In this document: one piece after another, positions 57,701-64,000 of the stretch
Layout: every line of letters starts with the position of its first letter
Position numbering within the stretch: position 1 is the stretch's first letter
Source: Vespula vulgaris
Taxonomy: Eukaryota; Arthropoda; Insecta; Hymenoptera; Vespidae
Length of the DNA stretch: 64,000 nucleotides
Reading direction: 5' to 3'
Assembly: GCF_905475345.1 (NCBI RefSeq)
Contig: NC_066587.1
Span: 15,120,558 to 15,184,557, forward strand
The notes under the pieces: model-generated
What the model was told of the DNA's origin: nothing
Database searches by the model: none
Seen by the model: the letters and a program-made list of their open reading frames with translations, nothing else
Made by a program: the position numbers and the translations under genes

Positions 57701-59855
57701 TGTTGGCTAAGAGCACCGTTGATCTTACCTACTACCATCCATGAATATCAAAAAGTTACTTCACGTTTTGTATAATACCTTATTATACGGAGAACAGTTT
57801 GGTCTTACGTATTCTCGAGCATTTCAAACGATCTATGAAACCTTGGACGTAACGATAGTAAGGGTACTCGTTCTACGATAGTATTATATTTATTATATCG
57901 TATATAATCATTTTGTTGTGTCGTTGTCGCATGCCTTTCTAACTTGTCGTTGAAGTAACGCTTTTTAAATGGTGACTCTTGGCATTTGAAAATGTCTATT
58001 GTATTTAGCTACTTCTATCTAACAGCTTGTATATCTATTCTTCCTTTGTTACCACGTAAGGTACTTGCTCTTCGCGAATTTAGAGAAATTTTATAAACGA
58101 ATGTAAGCAAAGAAAAAAGAAAAAAACGACCAATTATCTCCAGATTAATTTTTTAATAATCTTCTTTCTTTTTTTGAGATATGCATCGCTTTTTTATTTC
58201 AAAGATGTCATAGTTTACTTCAGAATTATATAGTATAAAGTAACAAATCTGGAGAGCAAAAAAATTTCTTCGATAATATCTTCGGTAATCTTTTCCAATT
58301 CCCAGAGGGCCATCGTCGAAATCGTAGAAGTGAATTCTAGCCGCAGCTAGGTAGAGCTATCTTATCCAGCATCACGTTACTTTCTTCCTATGGGTATGAG
58401 CATTCGATCGTCGAAGCAGAAAAAGTCGTTACGGAGTTTTCAATGAAACCCATTCTTGGTTAATACCCGAAGCGATCGATTATTCGGCATAGAACGATCG
58501 ACGGACAAAGAGCTGGTTTGGTCTAGCATTCTGGACCGTAAAATTGTACGTTATACGGTTTTCCATAGTTGTTACGAAAGATAAACCAATTCGACGAACT
58601 GTGTTTGCCGTTTTTTAATTGTGGTAACCTATATAGCCTTCGTTTTGGAAAACTTCGGAGCGTGAAAAAAAATAGAATGACGAGAAAAAATGGAAAAAAA
58701 ATCGAAGCGAAAATATCGACAAACTCGTTAACTTTAACGACACGTTAACGATCGTCAATAAAATATTCGAGCCATATTTAATAATCTGTAATTTAATCTG
58801 TAATCGTTTCGTAATAGATTTAGGTATATCTTTTATATATCACGAGACTCGAATACCATAATGTTTAATAACTTTTTTATTATCTTTTACTATTACTATA
58901 TTATATATCTTTTACTTTAACTATATTTTATATTTTATTAAAAGGTTACAAGTTTAAATTACAGTGAAAGAATAAAGTCGATGGTATTATCGAAAATCAA
59001 AGAAGGATCGAAAATAGCCTCGAACTTTTATCTCCTTGGCGTTCGCCGATTATTTTAAACTTGAGATCAGGATTTGAAACGATGGTTACGAGTTTGGTTC
59101 TCGATCTTTCTCGAGCTGCAGAGATAGATTCCGGAAAAGGTTTGGTATTCCCATTCGAAATAAGGAAGAGAGAAAAGCAAATTCGAAACTACCATTCGTG
59201 GTATTACGCTTCGAGATCGGCGAAAGCTATCGATCTTCGAAGTTTTAGACGAAAGGGAAGTTAATTACAAGCAAGTCATTTCCATGATGAAATACGTTCG
59301 AACGAACGATACCAAACGCTTTCCTTGTTCGTTCCTAATGTTTCCGGATAAACAACAAGAAGACTCAATACGATAGATCCAACATCTACTTTTACGTACT
59401 TACATTTTCACGATTTTCAAAATGATAGTAATATCTTAACTTTGTCAGAGCAACGTAAGATCTTCGAAACCTTTCAAACTTTCTTTCCCTCTCGTTCTCA
59501 TAATCTTTCTCAATAACTCGTCATTGATCTTCGGCTTTCGCACGAAAAGGAAAGTTCTATCAAACTTCTTCGATCTAAGAGGACATCTCCTCCATATAGT
59601 ACTTTATGTCTTCTATTCTTTTGTCTCTTATACTTAAGGAGAAGGAAATTTGCATTCTCGTGGCAAATGTTTCGATGGAAAGAAAAATAAATAAAAAGAT
59701 AAGAAATCGTCGATCGGTCCAGGAAGCGAACGTTTTACGTTTTTGCGGCCATTGTATGCGATATAAAAAAGGGAATAGGGCCTAGAGTATAAGGTGCTTA
59801 CGAGCATTTTGTGACGTATACTCTAAGATCTCCAAGAGCGGAGAACGTAAACCTT

Positions 59856-59856
<1 letters not shown>

Positions 59857-59898
<42 letters not shown>
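59857..59898. repeat. (TA)n microsatellite
   Basis: About 40 bases of uninterrupted TA. Confidence 0.9.
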
Positions 59899-59901
<3 letters not shown>

Positions 59902-61309
59902 CTTTTTTCTTTTTTTTACAACCTATACATATAAGTTTATCTCTCTTTTACTCACAAGCCAAACCACCGGTGTCTGTACGAAAATTTCGTATTCCACTGT
60001 CGTCACGGTCCGGCACGACTATTAGGCTGGTAACTACTTATTCAAACCGGATCGCTCGAAACACCCTCCTTCTTCGAAGTTCTTGTCAAGCAGGGCACGT
60101 TTTCCCAGCAGATCTGCACGCCCCACCCTTCTCCCTCCCACCCTATCTCTCTCTCTCTCTCTCTCTCTCGCTCTCTCTCGCGCACGCTTTATCTCACTCC
60201 TTCGTTTTCTGTCCCACCACTCATTCCCAACTATACGACCGACCTTCTTCTGTAACGATGCACCTACTCTTCTTTCTATCCCTTCCATTTTCATTATTTC
60301 TACCCCTATCCGTCTTTATCTTTTAATGTACATTCAGCTGCTCTCTTTTCCATTCTCGAGAAAAGTCGCTTTCTCTTTTGTTACAGTTCTTGTTTAACCA
60401 CATTACCGTTTTACAATATACCCTTCGGCTATACTCTATCAACCTCTTAAAAATGATTCGACGTTGCTCGAATGAACTATTGAGCTATTGAATGTGAATT
60501 ATTTAACAGATCGAGATCGAAGAGAAACAAAATAACAAATGAGAAAAACAACGTGAAATGACGTCAATTGGCTTTCGCTTTATTTTACATTTCATTTCTC
60601 TTCGATTTCGATCCGTTTAAATAATTCCTCTTAGCAAATTTTTATTAATCGAACATTAAATATTACAAGAAATGAATAATACAATATACAACAAATACTA
60701 TATTCGAAAATAAATATACCTGTTTACTTATTAACGAATTTTATTTCATTTATATACGTATAATCTGTCTCCATTTAATTCTTATATTGTAGCACGTGCA
60801 CTTGCGAATTAGGCGAGTAGAGATATTTGTTTCGAAACTTTCTGATTATCCGAGCACCCCAGAATTTTGTAGACGCGAGCGAAAGCGAGTACGTGTACGA
60901 CATTGAAGGATTATTTCGTGTTGAGAAAGGATGTATAAATTTACCCAACTCCTCTACTTGATAAAGATGACAAATGATTTTATACGATATTATATATTGA
61001 CTGAAAGAAGAGGAAAGGATATGCGTTGTAATGTACGTTGATTTACGTTCGTAAAATCAACGATGCGTTATTTTATGTGTCAGTATACTTCTCTTTATGT
61101 CTTCCTTTTTTTTATTTAAATTTAGCAGTTGTACGTAAAGCTTTTATTATTTTTTCTCTCGGAATATTATAATTAGATTATTAAACCAACCATTCGTAGA
61201 ACAATTCATGAGTTAAATTCTGTTCACCGAAATAACAAGGAAAACATTATTATTGTAATATTATACTTTTATAAACTTTATTCCAATTAATTCATTTTAC
61301 TAGAAAAGA

Positions 61310-61375
61310 GAAAGGAGAAAGAGAGAGGAAGAGAGAGGAAGAGAGAGAGAGAGAAAGAGAGAGAAAGAGAGAGCA
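61310..61375. repeat. GA-rich microsatellite
   Basis: GAGAGGAAGAGAG-type array of about 65 bases. Confidence 0.85.
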
Positions 61376-63756
61376 AACTCCTTTACATCCAGAAGAGGAA
61401 TAAAATATCAAAGAAACTCTCGTGGTGAGTTAATAAAATAAAATATTCTCAATGGTCGAATGTCCGAGAAAATATAAGCAGTAAAATCAGTGAGTAGATA
61501 ACGAAAAAGAAGTAAGGGTATTTTGGAATCATGAGAAATCGATATTATTATGGTCAAAGTTTACGATTCGAATTTGTCGATTCAGGTTTCGACATTTTTA
61601 TTTTTAGACCTTCCTGAAGGATGTCTTTTTGAATGTTTTATAAATGGAGAATACGATAAAGATAAAATAATAGTCGGAAAATTATTTTGTCAGAATATTA
61701 ACTCATCCTAATAATATTTGGATTTATTCGCGATAAAACAAGAATATAAGTATCATATAATTCGAATAATAACAAGAATAAATGTCGAATAATACGAATA
61801 AAAATTTTTAGACAAATATTTCTTTGATAATACAATAATACATAACACATTTAATAATACATAATTGATATCAGAATTATTTCAGACCATTCTGAAAATT
61901 ATTATCGATAATATCACACGAATGTTAAAATCGATGTTCCTAGCGTCCTTTCATAAGCTTCGGCGACGTTTGATACTTATTCTATAATATGCTCTTCCGT
62001 CTACGCGTTTAACTCCCGTCTAATTATCCGTAAAATAGGCTATTCCCTCCAACAGCTTTTATGACTTTGACGATATCGTGACTGGTATTGCACACGCCAT
62101 GCGTTTATCTTGCGCCAGCTCAATATACCAAATGGCCAACGAGCCAACGAGATATTTTCAAAAAATCGAATCGAGACCTGTCTCGTAATAGTGAATCGAG
62201 CGAGAGTTTTGATCGGTCGAATGCATAAATGTGTATCGAATATTAAAAGTATGTGTCGCACGATATTCGATGTAAAGATAGAACAAAAAAAGAAACAGAG
62301 AAACGTGTGTAAAAATGAACGAATGACACGTGGAAATGTTTTGTTTTAAATTAATATGATTATTTCGATCGGACGGTCATATTTCTGTCAGTTCAATAAA
62401 CCACAGGGCATTACCTAAAGCAATGGAACATCACAATGAAGTGTTATGTGTAAATAATATTGTATTATAGTTCGCTTCGCACGAAATACTTGAATAGTGT
62501 AGTGTACCAATGGGGATTGACAAATTCGAATCCGAACACAAATATCCTGATAAAAGCTAGCAATGGAAGGACTCGTTTCTGAAGCGCGAGAACAAACAAA
62601 ATCGTTTTCTCTTCTCTTTTCTTCTCTTCTATTCTTTACGTTCTCGGAAAACGAGCAAAAGTAGCTGGCATTATTTCTGCCTTCGATAAGAGACAAAGCG
62701 GAAACTAGAAAGGTTCGATAATTCTGAAAGGAGCAATATGTAACGAGTGTCAAAGAGAAATTCGATCGAACTAGTACTTTTTTCTTCTATCTTTCTTTTT
62801 TTTCTCATTCTTCTTTTTCTTCTCTTCTTCTTTTATGTCGTAATACCTGGTAAAAGCAAAATCTATTGCACCATGAAATTTACCACAAAGAGAAACTAAA
62901 TGTCTGCTGGATAGGAGAGACATATAACAGGATTAAAGAAAAATTTGACGAACATAAAACTGATTGCGATTTCGATATAAATGAAATGAAAATGTAATTT
63001 ATTCGGGATTGTAACGCCAACGTTACGAGATAAACGGTGAAAGCTTTGGCTTTCCCTTTCGATCGGATAGTGGTAAATTCTATCGTAGTCACCTCGTGAA
63101 TTGGAAATCAATGACGGACGGAGCACGCACAAAGGCTGGAATCGTGTACGAGGATTTTTCGTTACTTTGACTGGGGAGCCCCTCTCTTCTCGTCGCGCAA
63201 TTACCATCGTTTCCTTTCGCTTTGATCATATTGATCCGTAAACCAAGCAGAAAATTGGAATAGCTAGAAAGCGAACGAGTGAGCAAGCGAGCAAGCAAGC
63301 GAGCAAGCAGGTAGGCTGGCAGGGAGGCAACAAGCAAGCAGGACGCAGAACGCAGAGAAACAGAGCCGCCTATTAATTATTTATAGTAATGTGATATTGA
63401 TCCGTCTGGCCACCTTCCACCGCACCGACCAACAGTAAACTCCCATACGCCTACGTATCCCATCGTTTCTGATAGGCGCACATACGCCGCCATCATTAGC
63501 GTTATGGCCAACGGATATAATCGTTCAACGCAATGTCGATCCTCATTCGTTTCAATAAACATTGAATTTTCCTTTAGTACCTCGCCGATATCATTTCAAG
63601 AAATTTCGATGTTTCCGCTTTGGACTAAACGTTCCTGCCAAATCCTACGATATCTCGTTCAAATTATCGAACCTCTCGTTAACCTCTCTCTTCTCATCCC
63701 TTGTGAGATGTTACTTTATCTACCTTCGGTTTCGAATTATCGAGATTTTCCGCAAA

Positions 63757-63792
63757 TGAACGAACGAACGAACGAACGAACGAACGAACGAA
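63757..63792. repeat. (AACG)n tetranucleotide array
   Basis: Nine consecutive AACG units, nearly perfect. Confidence 0.9.
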
Positions 63793-64000
63793 TGGATTCC
63801 TAAGAGAATAAGAACTGTTCAAATCGGTTTACTTTTGTATCTTGTTTAAATTAACATTCTGTTAATTATCGAATGTTTTATTATTTTAATGTCGAAAACG
63901 ATAATTCTACTTAATTCTCGTTTGAATTTATTTATCGGTATCTTACTTATTTCGAAAAAATTTCGATGATCATCGAAAGGAAGATGATCAATTAATAAAT

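Larger units (their letters stand above)
49359..64000 (-). other. Timeout intron running past the right edge (at least 14.6 kb)
   Basis: The first exon seen (49284-49358) begins in phase 1, so coding sequence must continue upstream, but no Timeless-like exon was found on the minus strand up to 64000. On the plus strand no convincing coding exon was found either. GC-richer islands lie at 49.9-50.4, 50.87-51.0, 53.38-53.70, 54.58-54.80, 57.6-57.75 and 63.0-63.5 kb. Simple repeats: GA 49725-49770, CT 50155-50225, TA 51735-51784, GA 55425-55480, TA 59857-59898, CT 60145-60180, GA 61310-61375, GCAA 63272-63312, AACG 63757-63792. In Drosophila the gene 2mit is nested in a large timeout intron on the opposite strand; nothing like its leucine-rich repeats is visible here. 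Confidence 0.55.

Overview
This is insect nuclear DNA, most likely from a hymenopteran (bee, wasp or ant). It is AT-rich, has compact GT-AG introns, holds an insect-type 7-transmembrane odorant receptor, and carries very many GA, TA and AACG microsatellites. The order is judged from these traits and not from a match to a named species. No bacterial, viral or intact transposon genes were seen. Layout, left to right: (1) 68-2077, plus strand, the 3' end of a cadherin gene whose membrane-adjacent domain, single TM segment and C-terminal ETTEL resemble cadherin-23. (2) 2.1-8.2 kb, intergenic, with a TATA promoter-like patch near 3.43 kb and a possible 5' UTR exon near 5.6 kb. (3) 8215-21816, plus strand, a complete 15-exon cadherin gene of 3113 codons before the stop: signal peptide, about six cadherin repeats, membrane-adjacent domain, TM, then a cytoplasmic tail of about 2200 residues, nearly all in one 6.5 kb exon. 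(4) 21.8-28.7 kb, intergenic, with GA/TA repeats and a few GC-richer islands. (5) 28682-30557, plus strand, a complete 7-exon odorant receptor of 441 aa. (6) 30.6-33.3 kb, intergenic, with a second TATA-like promoter patch. (7) 33287-49358, minus strand, 13 exons encoding the last 739 aa of timeout/tim2 (the Timeless replication-fork protein). Its 5' exons lie beyond the right edge, after an intron of at least 14.6 kb that fills the rest of the window. How the genes relate: the two cadherins are neighbours on the same strand and share a membrane-adjacent domain, so they may descend from an old local duplication. The first carries a PDZ-ligand end. The second carries a disordered tail with two TQT (LC8-type) motifs and a furin-like RRKR site in an inserted loop of its last repeat. 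The odorant receptor and timeout converge tail to tail and have no evident functional link. All exon structures were built by reading splice sites and checking that phases join; every join in the three main genes is in frame.
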